Under the pieces are notes generated by a model, which saw nothing but the letters and a program-made list of their open reading frames with translations, was not told where the DNA came from and searched no databases. Both the position numbers and the translations under genes were made by a program. Shown one piece after another: positions 9,665 to 18,689 of a stretch of 64,000 bases of DNA; the first letter of the stretch is position 1; each line of letters starts with the position of its first letter. The stretch comes from Cyanobacteria bacterium SIG31 (lineage in GTDB: Bacteria > Cyanobacteriota > Vampirovibrionia > Gastranaerophilales > Gastranaerophilaceae): the NCBI GenBank assembly GCA_015152465.1, contig SUTX01000002.1:1-64000 (forward strand), in the 5' to 3' direction.

Positions 9665-10799
9665 TGGACAATCTGAAAAATTGAGTACTCAAAATATGCA
9701 ATCAGATAGAGCATTATTAATTGCAGTAATCTTTCTGGTTGTTATTGGTTTGATGTCTATTTTTTCTGCAAGCGCTCCAAAGTGTATTGAAATGGGAGTA
9801 AATCCTGCAAGATTTTTAATACAACAGGCTCTTGGTGTGATTGTTGGGTTTGTTGGGCTTAAATTTTTATCAAATTTTCATTATAAAAAACTAATGACAT
9901 ACACACTTCCTTTTGCTCTAGTGGTGATTATATTACTTGTAATGGTAAAAGTTGCTGGTGTGACTGTTAATGGTGCACAAAGGTGGATTAATATTGGTCC
10001 TATGAGTATGCAGCCATCAGAGTTTGCCAAGCCTGCTGTTGTGCTTTTATTGGCAGGAGTTTTTTATAGAAATCCAATAATAATGGATAATAATAAAATA
10101 GTTACAGCATTCATACCTATATTGATTATGCTGGGTCTAATTTATATGCAGCCAAACTTAAGTATGCTTTTATTGTTATTGATAACTTCTGTAGCAATTT
10201 ATATTTGTGCTGGAGGCTCTTTACAGTTAATATTTATGGGTGGTGCTTGTTTTATCCCGCTATTGCTATTAAAAGGATTAAGAGGATATCAATCTTCTAG
10301 GATTGTAACATGGTTGCACCCTGAGGCGGATCCTTTAGGAGCGGGATATAACGTTATTCAATCTCTTGTAGCGTTTGCCTCTGGTGGCTTCTATGGAGTA
10401 GGTTATGGAAGTTCAAAACAAAAACTAGCTTGGCTTCCTGAAGCGCACACAGACTTTATATATGCTGTAATTGGAGAAGAACACGGATTCATTGGTTGTC
10501 TGCTTATTATTTGTTTATTTTGGACAATTTTGCAAAGAGGTTTTATTATTGCAGCTAAATGTCAAGATATGTATGGAAAACTTCTTGCATTGGGCCTAAC
10601 TTTTTCAATATGTTTTCAAGGTTTTTTAAATATGTGGGTAGCAAGTTCTTTTGTACCAGCAACAGGAGTTCCAATGCCATTTATTAGCTATGGTGGTTCT
10701 TCGGTTATGGTATCATTATGGATGGTTGGAATTTTATTGAATATCTCAAAAGATAATGTGAAAAGAATAAGGAATTATACTAATGTCAGAAACATATAA
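9648..10799 (+). CDS. ftsW: FtsW/RodA/SpoVE-family lipid II polymerase
   Basis: The product has 383 residues from the ATG at 9648, which has AGAGGAGAGG upstream and overlaps murD by 17 bp. Earlier in-frame starts would run deep inside murD and are rejected. SEDS proteins polymerise lipid II into glycan strands with a partner penicillin-binding protein. Visible marks are ten or so helices, 'NGAQRWINIGPMSMQPSEFAK', here split by residues 105-125, and the C-terminal 'PFISYGGSS'. Position between murD and murG favours the division enzyme FtsW over RodA. Confidence 0.93.
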   Translation: MSYQNSGQSEKLSTQNMQSDRALLIAVIFLVVIGLMSIFSASAPKCIEMGVNPARFLIQQALGVIVGFVGLKFLSNFHYKKLMTYTLPFALVVIILLVMVKVAGVTVNGAQRWINIGPMSMQPSEFAKPAVVLLLAGVFYRNPIIMDNNKIVTAFIPILIMLGLIYMQPNLSMLLLLLITSVAIYICAGGSLQLIFMGGACFIPLLLLKGLRGYQSSRIVTWLHPEADPLGAGYNVIQSLVAFASGGFYGVGYGSSKQKLAWLPEAHTDFIYAVIGEEHGFIGCLLIICLFWTILQRGFIIAAKCQDMYGKLLALGLTFSICFQGFLNMWVASSFVPATGVPMPFISYGGSSVMVSLWMVGILLNISKDNVKRIRNYTNVRNI

Positions 10800-11889
10800 A
10801 AAAGTCTATTTTGTTACTGGTGGCGGAACAGGTGGACATATTTATCCCGCAATGGCTGTAGCTGATGCTTTAAGTGAAGAGAATAAGGTATATTATGTTG
10901 GTAATAAACGTAATATGGAGCATAGTCTTGCACTTCAAAAAGGATATAAATTTTTACATGTAGGTGTTTCTGGCATGCCAAGAAAGTTGAATCCAAAATT
11001 CTTTTATTGGGGTATAAAGCTGGTAAGAGCTATTCTTTATTCAGTAGCATATATAAAAAAATATAAACCAACCGCAGTTTTTGCGACAGGGGGTTATGTC
11101 TCAGCTCCAATGATTTTCGCTTGTATTATTACAAAAACCCCTTATATGATGCATGATTGTGATGCAATGCCCGGACTTGTTACAAGAAGACTCTGTAAGA
11201 GAGCTCGTTTTGTTTCTTTAGCTTTTGAAAGAGCAAAAAGGTATATTCCAAGCAAACATGTTTTAGTGACAGGAAACCCGATAAGAAAAGAGTTTCATAA
11301 TTTAACAAAAGAACAAGCTAAAGCAAATATGGGTTTAAAAGACAAGATTACATTGACTGTTATGGGGGGCTCTCAGGGAGCAAAAGCTATCAACAATACG
11401 GCTGTTGAAGTATTAAAAGAATTTGTTCAAGAACATAAAATACAAGTTGTTTTCCAAACTGGTAAACGTAATTATGATGAAATTATTGAAAAGCTGAAGC
11501 TTTTTTATCCTAATTGGGAAAAAGAGGGAGGTTTGGTTGTTAAGCCATATTTTGATGACATGGTTTCAGTTTTAAAATCCTCAGACATTGTAGTTTCTAG
11601 AGCTGGGTCTTTGAGTTTGTCTGAAATTTGTGCTTCAGGTATTGCACCCATATTAGTACCATATCCTTATGCGGCAGCTAATCATCAAAGGATAAATGCT
11701 AAATGTGTTCAGCAAATGGGTGCTTGTGTTTATGTAGAAGAAAAAGATTTTGAGCCAAATAAATTGCGAGAAATTATTTTAGGGTTTTTAAATAATCCTA
11801 TAAGAATTGATTATCTAAAACAGAATACTTCTTATTTAGCAAAATTTGATGCTACGGAAAAAATTGTTGAAGCGTTGAAAAGTATTTAA
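10783..11889 (+). CDS. murG: UDP-N-acetylglucosamine--lipid I GlcNAc transferase
   Basis: The product has 368 residues. It is a GT28 enzyme at the inner face of the membrane that adds GlcNAc to lipid I to make lipid II. The N-terminal glycine loop 'GGGTGGH' (13-19) binds the lipid-linked acceptor. The C-terminal half has 'MGGSQGAKAIN' and the donor-site run 'SRAGSLSLSEICASGIAP'. It overlaps ftsW by 17 bp, preceded by an AAGGA site, and closes the mur cluster. Confidence 0.96.
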   Translation: MSETYKKVYFVTGGGTGGHIYPAMAVADALSEENKVYYVGNKRNMEHSLALQKGYKFLHVGVSGMPRKLNPKFFYWGIKLVRAILYSVAYIKKYKPTAVFATGGYVSAPMIFACIITKTPYMMHDCDAMPGLVTRRLCKRARFVSLAFERAKRYIPSKHVLVTGNPIRKEFHNLTKEQAKANMGLKDKITLTVMGGSQGAKAINNTAVEVLKEFVQEHKIQVVFQTGKRNYDEIIEKLKLFYPNWEKEGGLVVKPYFDDMVSVLKSSDIVVSRAGSLSLSEICASGIAPILVPYPYAAANHQRINAKCVQQMGACVYVEEKDFEPNKLREIILGFLNNPIRIDYLKQNTSYLAKFDATEKIVEALKSI

Positions 11890-11930
11890 TTTTAAGGCAA
11901 AAAATATTTTTACTTGTTTTAGCATACTAT

Positions 11931-12728
11931 ATGCAAGTACATTCTATAAATAAAGGATATAATTCTAAACCTAATTTTAAATCTTGGTCACGAGAAGTAA
12001 CAACGAGGTCTTTTTTAGGTGATAAAATAATCAAGCACAGGAATGATTCTTGGTTTTTCAGGGATGCAGAGTTTTGGCCTATTTTTACCGAGTATTTAGT
12101 AGAAAGATTCAAAAATGTTCCGAAAGTAAATGTGTATAGCTATGGTTGTTCCGATGGCTCTGAACCATTTTCTTTTGTAATGCGAATGTTGAGTGCTCAT
12201 CCGAAAGAATCTAGTAAATTTTTACCTGTTATAGCAAAAGATTATGATAAAGAAGCAATTAATAAAGTAGAAAAAAGAGAGTATTACACAATAAAAGGTT
12301 TAGAAAAAAATGACATTGATTTTTGTACCAATAAATCATTTAATAGATTTTTTAACATAATAGATTCTGGACCAGCAATGTCATTTGCATTCGCTAAAGA
12401 TGAATTATATGATAATGTTCAGTTTTCGGTTGCTGATATTAGAAGTGATTATAAAAAAATTGAGCCGAATAATTCTGTTGTTTTTGTAAGAAATTTTTGG
12501 CCATATATAGAAAATTGGAGTGATAGACAAAAGTTGTTAAAAAAACTAGGGGATCAATTGGGAGAAAATTCTTTTCTTGTAATAGGTTTTTTTGACAGAA
12601 AAGCTACTTGTTGGACTATTGATAATCAAGTAATTGAAGCAGGATTTAAAAGAACTCTAGTTGACTTTGTTTTTGAAAAAGATTGTTCTAAAAACTTTGC
12701 CGATAAAAAGGTTGATGTATGCAAGTAA
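11931..12728 (+). CDS. CheR-like SAM-dependent methyltransferase, first of a tandem pair
   Basis: The product has 265 residues. The CheR pattern is clear though divergent: 'SWFFRD' (40-45) corresponds to the TxFFRD motif. 'YGCSDGSEPF' (71-80) is the SAM-binding glycine loop, 'AKDYDKEAI' follows motif II, and 'VRNFWPYI' (186-193) replaces the usual CRNVLIYF. The CheR N-terminal helical domain is missing. In its place is a 20-residue lead, 'MQVHSINKGYNSKPNFKSW', of the kind seen on other orphans here. No chemoreceptor or che gene is nearby, so the substrate is unknown. No clear ribosome site precedes the ATG. Confidence 0.7.
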   Translation: MQVHSINKGYNSKPNFKSWSREVTTRSFLGDKIIKHRNDSWFFRDAEFWPIFTEYLVERFKNVPKVNVYSYGCSDGSEPFSFVMRMLSAHPKESSKFLPVIAKDYDKEAINKVEKREYYTIKGLEKNDIDFCTNKSFNRFFNIIDSGPAMSFAFAKDELYDNVQFSVADIRSDYKKIEPNNSVVFVRNFWPYIENWSDRQKLLKKLGDQLGENSFLVIGFFDRKATCWTIDNQVIEAGFKRTLVDFVFEKDCSKNFADKKVDVCK

Positions 12729-13489
12729 ATAATATTCAAAATTGTAGTTCTCAAAACAGATATTCTCCAACTTTTAAAAAGTGGTATCGTACTGTATATA
12801 AAGAAACTTCTCCATTAACAACAAGGCTTATGCACAAAAATAATACTTGGTTTTATAGAGAAGAAAATCTTTGGAAATGGTTAGCCAAACACTTGTCCCA
12901 AAGATTTGCAAATATTTCAAAAGTTAATATATATAATTATGGTTGTTCTAACGGAATAGAGTCGTACACATTTTTAATGGAACTTATCTCAAATTACAGA
13001 GAAGATTTTGTTAAAAAGCTTTTGCCTATCAAGGCTAGGGACTATGATCCTGTTGCGATTGAGAGGGCTAATACAGGAATTTTTGAAATAGAATCAACCG
13101 AAAAAGATAGAATAAATGCAAATACTGGTGGGAAATTTAATAAATTTTTTCAACAAGTTTCAAGTGAAAAATCTTTATATAAAATAAAAGATGAATTTAA
13201 AAATATGGTAGAGTTTAATGTTGCAGATATAAGAGATGGGTATAAAGAAATATTGCCTGAAAATTCTCTTGTACTTGCCAGAAATTTTTGGCCGTATCTT
13301 GGGAAACAATCCTCGATAAGTGAAATAGCAACAAAATTATACAACCAAATGGGAGAAAACTCTTTATTAGTTATAGGAGATTTTGATATTTGTGACGGAG
13401 CGTTATTTAATGCCAAAACAGATGTGCATCTTATAGATGCTGGTTTTGTCAGTATTAATGGTGAAAAAATTTTTGAAAAAGAGGTCTAA
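12719..13489 (+). CDS. CheR-like SAM-dependent methyltransferase, second of a tandem pair
   Basis: The product has 256 residues and is a diverged paralogue of the preceding gene, which it overlaps by 10 bp (AAAGG upstream of the ATG). Matching features are 'NTWFYRE' (42-48), the glycine loop 'YGCSNGIESY' (74-83), 'KARDYDPVAIERA' and 'LARNFWPYLG'. It also has the lead 'MQVNNIQ...YSPTFKKW'. The paralogues differ enough that this is an old duplication. The pair probably works together, perhaps as a heterodimer or on two substrates; neither is shown by sequence. Confidence 0.7.
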   Translation: MQVNNIQNCSSQNRYSPTFKKWYRTVYKETSPLTTRLMHKNNTWFYREENLWKWLAKHLSQRFANISKVNIYNYGCSNGIESYTFLMELISNYREDFVKKLLPIKARDYDPVAIERANTGIFEIESTEKDRINANTGGKFNKFFQQVSSEKSLYKIKDEFKNMVEFNVADIRDGYKEILPENSLVLARNFWPYLGKQSSISEIATKLYNQMGENSLLVIGDFDICDGALFNAKTDVHLIDAGFVSINGEKIFEKEV

Positions 13490-13935
13490 GATATAGCCTC
13501 AAGCTCTTTTCTGATATCATCAACTGAAACATAAACGATTTTGGAATTATCATCTTTTTTTAAGTAAACGTCTATTATCCCTGATTGAACAATAAATCTT
13601 TTGCATAAAATACAAATGAAGTCATGCCCGTAAATATACATTGTTGCTCCCATACATCTATCTTGTCCGGCTTGAATGATAGCATTTTGCTCGGCATGTA
13701 TTGAACGACAAGTTTCATAGCATGTCCCAGACGGGATATTATTTTTGATTCTATAGCATTCTCCTCTTTCATAGCAAGATTCGACTTTCGACGGTGTGCC
13801 GTTGTAGCCAGTTGCTTTAATTTTTTTATCTTGACCAACTATGACAGCACCAACCTGTGCTCTCAAACAGTTAGAGCGAGAAGAACAAGTCTTTGCCATA
13901 TCTAAAAAATAATCTGTCCAGCTTTTCATTGTCAT
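13486..13935 (-). CDS. Deoxycytidylate deaminase (dCMP deaminase)
   Basis: The product has 149 residues. It deaminates dCMP to dUMP, the precursor of dTMP, in the cytosol. Zinc-site residues are present: 'HAEQNAI' (80-86) with the catalytic glutamate, and Cys108 and Cys111 in 'ICILC', where the family normally has PCxxC. 'GYNGTPS' and the extra cysteines of 'SCYERGECYR' fit ComEB-type dCMP deaminases. AGAGGA precedes the ATG at 13935. It converges on the CheR-like gene with a 4-bp overlap of stop regions. Confidence 0.92.
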   Translation of the reverse strand: MTMKSWTDYFLDMAKTCSSRSNCLRAQVGAVIVGQDKKIKATGYNGTPSKVESCYERGECYRIKNNIPSGTCYETCRSIHAEQNAIIQAGQDRCMGATMYIYGHDFICILCKRFIVQSGIIDVYLKKDDNSKIVYVSVDDIRKELEAIS

Positions 13936-14158
13936 ATTTTTCCTCTTAACAGTATTTTATACCAAAAAATTTAAAACTATTTGTAAAAACAGCTTTTGTT
14001 AACAAATATTAAATCTTTAAAACTCCTATTTACCCCTATTTTTAGGACGTTAGTATAAAACTTCTCTAACTAAAGTATAAAATTTGAAAAAAAGATTAAA
14101 GTTTTTAAAAAAAGTGCCGTTATATAAAATGTAAGATTAATTAAAAAGGTATAATGGC

Positions 14159-15523
14159 ATGGTTGATAAAGAAGAAATGGGAGCATCGCTTTTCTCAAGA
14201 ACACTAGATTTTATGGAAAATGATCCTTTAGAAGAGATTTTTGCTCTAAATATGGGAGATTTTGTTTCAGAATTTCTTATTTCTGAAGAACTTGCCAATA
14301 AGATAAGCAAAAGCGCAAAGGATAAGACAACAAAACTAAAATCTCAGCTCAAAGAATTAGTTTCTATATATTCTTTAGATAATACATTATGTGTTTTAGG
14401 TTTTGATTCTAAAGATGAGTATGTTGTTTATAATTCTATTGCAAAGACTCTAACACAAATTCTAGATGTTGATGCTTGTCATATATACTTAACAGAAGAA
14501 TTTACAAGAGGCTTGAATTTTGATAACAAATTTTTAGGGCTTGTTGGTTCGTCAATAGATTTTGACGATGACATTTATTCTAAAAAGTTAGGTTATTCAA
14601 AAGATGAAAAATCGTTTATAGTCAAAGCTTTCAATACATTAGAAAAAATTCAGATAAAAGATGTTTCTTCTATTGACAATTTTGTTCCTAAATATGAGCT
14701 TCGTGAATATGATGTTAAATCTTTAGCTGTTGTTCCGATGCATAATAATGCTCATGTTGTAGGCGTTATTGTTATTGAGAATTATAAAGAAAAAACAATT
14801 AAACGTGCATATATGAATCTTTTAGAAACAATTGCGAGATTGTTTGGTACATCAATGCATTTACAAAAAACTGTAGAACAAGTTGAAGAGCTTATTGCAG
14901 ATGAAAATGTTGTTACAGAAGAATTGCAGCATATGAGAGCTGAATTGACGGCTCTTATTGGTGATTTGGGCTCAAATCAACAATCTTTTGTTGAAAGACT
15001 TGCAAAAGCTGTTGACGAAAAAGGTCAATATAAAGTTGCACATTCTCAACGCACTGCTGAGTTATCAAGAAAGCTTTGTAAACAAATTGGCCTAAATGAG
15101 AAAACAACAGATTTAGTATATTATGCTGGCTTATTGCAAAATATTGGTAAAATAACTCTACCTGAATCTTTATTTGCAAATAAGGGCAAGTTATCTAAAG
15201 AAGAATGGGAAAAACTCCAAAACCATCCTAATGTTGGTGTTAATTTGCTTATGAACATAAACTTCTTATCAGAAGTTATACCATACATTCATTATCATAA
15301 AGAGCGTTGGGACGGTTGTGGTGAGCCTGAAGGTTTAAAAGGTAATTCTATACCGTTTGGTTCAAGAATTATTGCTGTTGCAGATGCTTATACTGCGATG
15401 ACTTCAGACAGATCTTATCGTGATGCAATGTCACAAGAAGAAGCCTTAGAAATAATTAAGTCAGAATCTGCAGTAAAATGGGATCCTGATGTTGTAAATG
15501 CTTTATACGAAGTTTTAAAATAG
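14159..15523 (+). CDS. GAF plus degenerate HD-GYP domain protein
   Basis: The product has 454 residues. A GAF-like sensor region spans about 80-230, a short coiled linker about 235-275, and an HD-GYP fold 280-454. HD-GYP enzymes hydrolyse cyclic di-GMP using metal ions. The fold is well kept ('VADAYTAMTSDRSYRDA', 'WDPDVV'), but key residues are not. The HD pair is Gln-Asn (327-328, 'LLQNIGK'), the second His of HHE is Lys (380-386, 'HKERWDG'), and GYP reads GEP (388-390). It is therefore probably inactive and acts as a sensor or binder. The ATG at 14159 is preceded by AAAAAGGT. Confidence 0.85.
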   Translation: MVDKEEMGASLFSRTLDFMENDPLEEIFALNMGDFVSEFLISEELANKISKSAKDKTTKLKSQLKELVSIYSLDNTLCVLGFDSKDEYVVYNSIAKTLTQILDVDACHIYLTEEFTRGLNFDNKFLGLVGSSIDFDDDIYSKKLGYSKDEKSFIVKAFNTLEKIQIKDVSSIDNFVPKYELREYDVKSLAVVPMHNNAHVVGVIVIENYKEKTIKRAYMNLLETIARLFGTSMHLQKTVEQVEELIADENVVTEELQHMRAELTALIGDLGSNQQSFVERLAKAVDEKGQYKVAHSQRTAELSRKLCKQIGLNEKTTDLVYYAGLLQNIGKITLPESLFANKGKLSKEEWEKLQNHPNVGVNLLMNINFLSEVIPYIHYHKERWDGCGEPEGLKGNSIPFGSRIIAVADAYTAMTSDRSYRDAMSQEEALEIIKSESAVKWDPDVVNALYEVLK

Positions 15524-15529
15524 TTAAGA

Positions 15530-16303
15530 CTATTTGATTGCAAGAGATTTGTTGTGTTGAAATTCGTATAAATATTTAAGTCCATCAAGTGTAAGTGAGG
15601 CATCTACATAATCAAATTGACGAAGCATATATTCTGAGATTAATCTGCTATGTCCGCCAGTTGCTATGATTGTCGCTTTTTCTCCAAGCTCTAATTCGCA
15701 TTGGTGAATTAGTCCCTCAATTGCACAAGCAGAACCTCTCATTATGCCAGATAACAACGCACTTTCTGTGCAGTCTCCGATAGCTTTTTCTGATATTCCA
15801 GCACTAATTTGAGGTAATTTAGATGTATTCGCACATAGTGATTTAAATTGTAGGTTCAGTCCCGGCATGATTACGCCACCTAAAAACTCCCCATTTTTTG
15901 AAATAATGTCAAAAGTTGTAGCGGTACCTATATCAACGACTATTGCTGGTAATTGATATTTTTTCTTTGCTGCAATAGCATTTGCAATTCTATCAGCTCC
16001 GACTTCGGTCGGATTTTTTAATGCAATTTTTATTCCAGAGTCAATGTTATTATCATATAAGAAAGAATTTATTCCAAAAACATTATCACAAGCAGACTTT
16101 ATAACTGAACTTAGCTCGCTTACAACAGAACCAATTGAACATGAATCTATTTTATACGATCTAAAGATTGTTTTTAAAAGTAGCTCATATTCACTTAGGG
16201 CAAGATCTTTATCGGACGCTAACCTAAAAGTTTCTACGAGAATTTCTTTGTCGTATACGCCTAAAGTTATATTTGTATTTCCTATATCAACGGTTAGCAA
16301 CAC
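15530..16303 (-). CDS. coaX: Type III pantothenate kinase
   Basis: The product has 257 residues from a GTG at 16303. It phosphorylates pantothenate in the first step of CoA synthesis. The ASKHA-fold phosphate loop is 'TVDIGNTNITLG' (4-15). 'GADRIANAIAA' and 'VDIGTATTFD' are the other CoaX signatures, with 'IATGGHSRLI' near the end. It starts 6 bp after the downstream WYL gene's stop and probably shares its transcript. The same window carries panB, panC and coaBC, so most of the pantothenate-to-phosphopantetheine route is here. Confidence 0.95.
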   Translation of the reverse strand: MLLTVDIGNTNITLGVYDKEILVETFRLASDKDLALSEYELLLKTIFRSYKIDSCSIGSVVSELSSVIKSACDNVFGINSFLYDNNIDSGIKIALKNPTEVGADRIANAIAAKKKYQLPAIVVDIGTATTFDIISKNGEFLGGVIMPGLNLQFKSLCANTSKLPQISAGISEKAIGDCTESALLSGIMRGSACAIEGLIHQCELELGEKATIIATGGHSRLISEYMLRQFDYVDASLTLDGLKYLYEFQHNKSLAIK

Positions 16304-16309
16304 TTTTGA

Positions 16310-17176
16310 CTATTCTCCATAATTTGCTAGTGTTTCTTCAATAATTTTTTTCATTTCTTCACGGTAGCTCATAGGAGCTTTTATCTCGCACAAACTATCA
16401 TATCGCAAAAGTCTTGATAGTAAAATATCTTTATCTTCGCCTTTATTTTCAACGGTTGAGCTATTTAAATCTTTTTCTATTAATTGTTCATGTTCTCTCA
16501 AGTTATATCTTTGAGATAAGTCTCCGTATACCTTAAAGATTGCTAAATTTCTTTCAAAATTTGGAACTTTGAAATATTCTTCTAAAATTTCAATTCCTGA
16601 AATCTTATCTACAGGTATTGATTTTTCTTTGTTTTCAAATTTTACGTTAAAAAAAGTTCGTTTTTGATGCGTTGTTATACTAAGAGGAATACAATCCAGA
16701 GTTTCTTTAGATCTTAATAAAATACGAACTTTTTTCTCATCACTTATTGCTTTTTCAAAAGCTTCGTAGCTCATATATAAAGTTTCTTTATTAATTTTTA
16801 CAAGTGTTTTGTTCGTGTATTTATTCAATTTTTCTACAAAAGCATTGAATCCATTATTGATTTTGTTAGAAAAAGTTTCTTTGCATACGTTTTGCATTTT
16901 GGTTATTAAAGCTACATCATTCATAGATAGGTTTAGACCAAACGGCATTTTAGCGATGCAGTATTTATTTTGAATTTTAGGAATTTCAATTCCGCAATAT
17001 CGACAAGTGTTTATGTATTTGCTAACCACGCTATTATTGAAAACAGAGTCGTTTTCATTTTCATTAAGCTTTTCAACGAGCTCTTGCATAGTATAATTGT
17101 TTTCTAGTAAAACCAATAAAGTTTTTAAAACTTGTATAGAAGAGAGGTTCTTTTTTACTGCGTGACTAATTGCCAT
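16310..17176 (-). CDS. WYL-domain transcriptional regulator, second of a PafBC-like pair
   Basis: The product has 288 residues and an N-terminal winged-helix-like region of about 80 residues ('VLKTLLVLLENNYTMQELVEKL'). A WYL-type ligand-binding domain follows at about 125-215, with a C-terminal extension. The start ATG at 17176 overlaps the preceding gene by 11 bp and has GAGGG upstream. It matches the tandem WYL layout of PafB-PafC, where the pair forms a heterodimer that controls DNA-damage genes in actinobacteria. Function in this lineage is not known. It is followed by coaX. Confidence 0.75.
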   Translation of the reverse strand: MAISHAVKKNLSSIQVLKTLLVLLENNYTMQELVEKLNENENDSVFNNSVVSKYINTCRYCGIEIPKIQNKYCIAKMPFGLNLSMNDVALITKMQNVCKETFSNKINNGFNAFVEKLNKYTNKTLVKINKETLYMSYEAFEKAISDEKKVRILLRSKETLDCIPLSITTHQKRTFFNVKFENKEKSIPVDKISGIEILEEYFKVPNFERNLAIFKVYGDLSQRYNLREHEQLIEKDLNSSTVENKGEDKDILLSRLLRYDSLCEIKAPMSYREEMKKIIEETLANYGE

Positions 17177-18095
17177 AGATTGCCCTCATTTCTTTTAGTT
17201 TTTCAATAATTTTTTCTCTGAAATCATTAGGTTTAAGAACAGTACATTTTGGGCCGAAAGAGAGAATTCTCTGAATTGCAAGAAATTCATTATAGTAATG
17301 CCCTTCCACGATATAACCATTTTCTGTTTGTTCGACAATAAACTCTTCTTTGCTTAAGGAATCAATATTGAAATTTTTAAGCATGAATTTAATATTTGTT
17401 GTTTTTGCATTTGGGGCACAGCCTTTGAAGCTTCTTGATAATACATTGAGAATTCTTTTAGCATTAAGTACAATTGGTTTGTATACAGATTTATCGTAAC
17501 AATGTAGAAAAACTTGATCATTTTGAAAAACCAATTCTTGTGCGATAACTTCTTTTTGATAAGCTTTTGCTGATGAAGGTTTCTTGTATGTAATTACAAG
17601 AGTGTTTTCATTTTTACAATCAACTGCAAGTTCTTTGATGAAAGCTAGGTTTAATCTTTTGAGAGCTGAAATTCCAATAAACATTTCTTTAATTTTATTA
17701 TCTTGAATATGGTTAGCAATTTTATTTATAAGCTCATCATATTCTATCAACGTTTTAATATTAGCTTCGGCTTTTATTCTGTTATAGACTTTTTTAAAAT
17801 GCTTGATATCTTCTTCTGTAATTTTCAACGAAAAAGGGTGTTCAATAAGCTCATATTTATAATTGTTTTTTGCAGTTGGTCGAGAAATATTGCAACCCAT
17901 TGCTTTTAAAGTATTCAAATCGATTCTTAAAATATCTAAGGAACTGGTTTCTTCAATAGCATTAATTTCCAAAAGAGCTTGCCTTATTTCTTCTAAAGAA
18001 TGAGGGGATGCTATCAAGAGGCCCAGCATTACAATAGACCTTACTCCTGTAAGTGAAATTTGGCTTATTTCTTCCCTTTTTAATGGTTTAAACAC
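17166..18095 (-). CDS. WYL-domain transcriptional regulator, first of a PafBC-like pair
   Basis: The product has 309 residues from a GTG at 18095 with TAGGAGA upstream. An N-terminal helix-turn-helix region ('SLEEIRQALLEINAIEETSS') leads to a central helical part. A WYL-like sheet domain comes next ('NTLVITYKKPSSAKAYQKEVIAQELVF' region, about 165-225), then a WCX-type C-terminus ('GYIVEGHYYNEFLAIQRILSFG'). It overlaps the next WYL gene, so the two are co-translated. Ligand and targets are unknown; single-stranded DNA is a candidate by analogy with other WYL proteins. Confidence 0.75.
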   Translation of the reverse strand: MFKPLKREEISQISLTGVRSIVMLGLLIASPHSLEEIRQALLEINAIEETSSLDILRIDLNTLKAMGCNISRPTAKNNYKYELIEHPFSLKITEEDIKHFKKVYNRIKAEANIKTLIEYDELINKIANHIQDNKIKEMFIGISALKRLNLAFIKELAVDCKNENTLVITYKKPSSAKAYQKEVIAQELVFQNDQVFLHCYDKSVYKPIVLNAKRILNVLSRSFKGCAPNAKTTNIKFMLKNFNIDSLSKEEFIVEQTENGYIVEGHYYNEFLAIQRILSFGPKCTVLKPNDFREKIIEKLKEMRAIYGN

Positions 18096-18112
18096 AGATA
18101 TTCTCCTAGAAA

Positions 18113-18685
18113 TTATTTACATAGATTAAGAAGATATTCAATAGTTTTTTCACAGTAAAATCTATCTGCGGAAGAAAATGGAAGCACATCTCCTCCAAGT
18201 TGTTTTTTAACATCAGAAACAACTTTAAGAACCTTGCTTCTAGGAACATAATCTATTTTTGTAACTATTGTGAAAATAGGCAAATTATAGGCTTCAACCC
18301 ATTCTCTCATTTGCAAGTCGTTTTTTTGTACATCATGTCTGGCATCAATAAACTGGATTAAAGATTTGATTTGCTTACGTTCAAGAAGATATTCTTCTAA
18401 ATATTTTTGCCATTTTGCTTGAGCTTCTTTTGAAACTTTTGCATAGCCATATCCAGGTAAATCTGCAACCATAAATTCATCTGAAAAATTAAAAAAGTTA
18501 ATTAATCGAGTTTTACCTGGAGTGTTAGAGGTCTTAGCAATCTTTTTATTATTAGCTAAAGTGTTTATAAAAGAGGATTTGCCAACATTTGAACGCCCCA
18601 AAAGAGGAAATTCTGGCAAAGTAAAATCCGGACACTGTGAAAGCTTCTCTGCGCTTATTATAAAATTTGCGTTTAATTGTTTCAT
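18113..18685 (-). CDS. engB: Ribosome-assembly GTPase EngB/YsxC
   Basis: The product has 190 residues. It is a TRAFAC-class GTPase needed for late assembly of the large ribosomal subunit. G1 is 'GRSNVGKSS' (30-38), G2 and G3 are 'SNTPGKTRLINFF' and 'DLPGYGYAK', and G4 is 'TKIDY'. It starts 4 bp after a small orphan gene, with AAAGG upstream of the ATG, and precedes the WYL pair by 17 bp, so the whole block could be one transcript. Confidence 0.95.
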   Translation of the reverse strand: MKQLNANFIISAEKLSQCPDFTLPEFPLLGRSNVGKSSFINTLANNKKIAKTSNTPGKTRLINFFNFSDEFMVADLPGYGYAKVSKEAQAKWQKYLEEYLLERKQIKSLIQFIDARHDVQKNDLQMREWVEAYNLPIFTIVTKIDYVPRSKVLKVVSDVKKQLGGDVLPFSSADRFYCEKTIEYLLNLCK

Positions 18686-18689
18686 AAAC

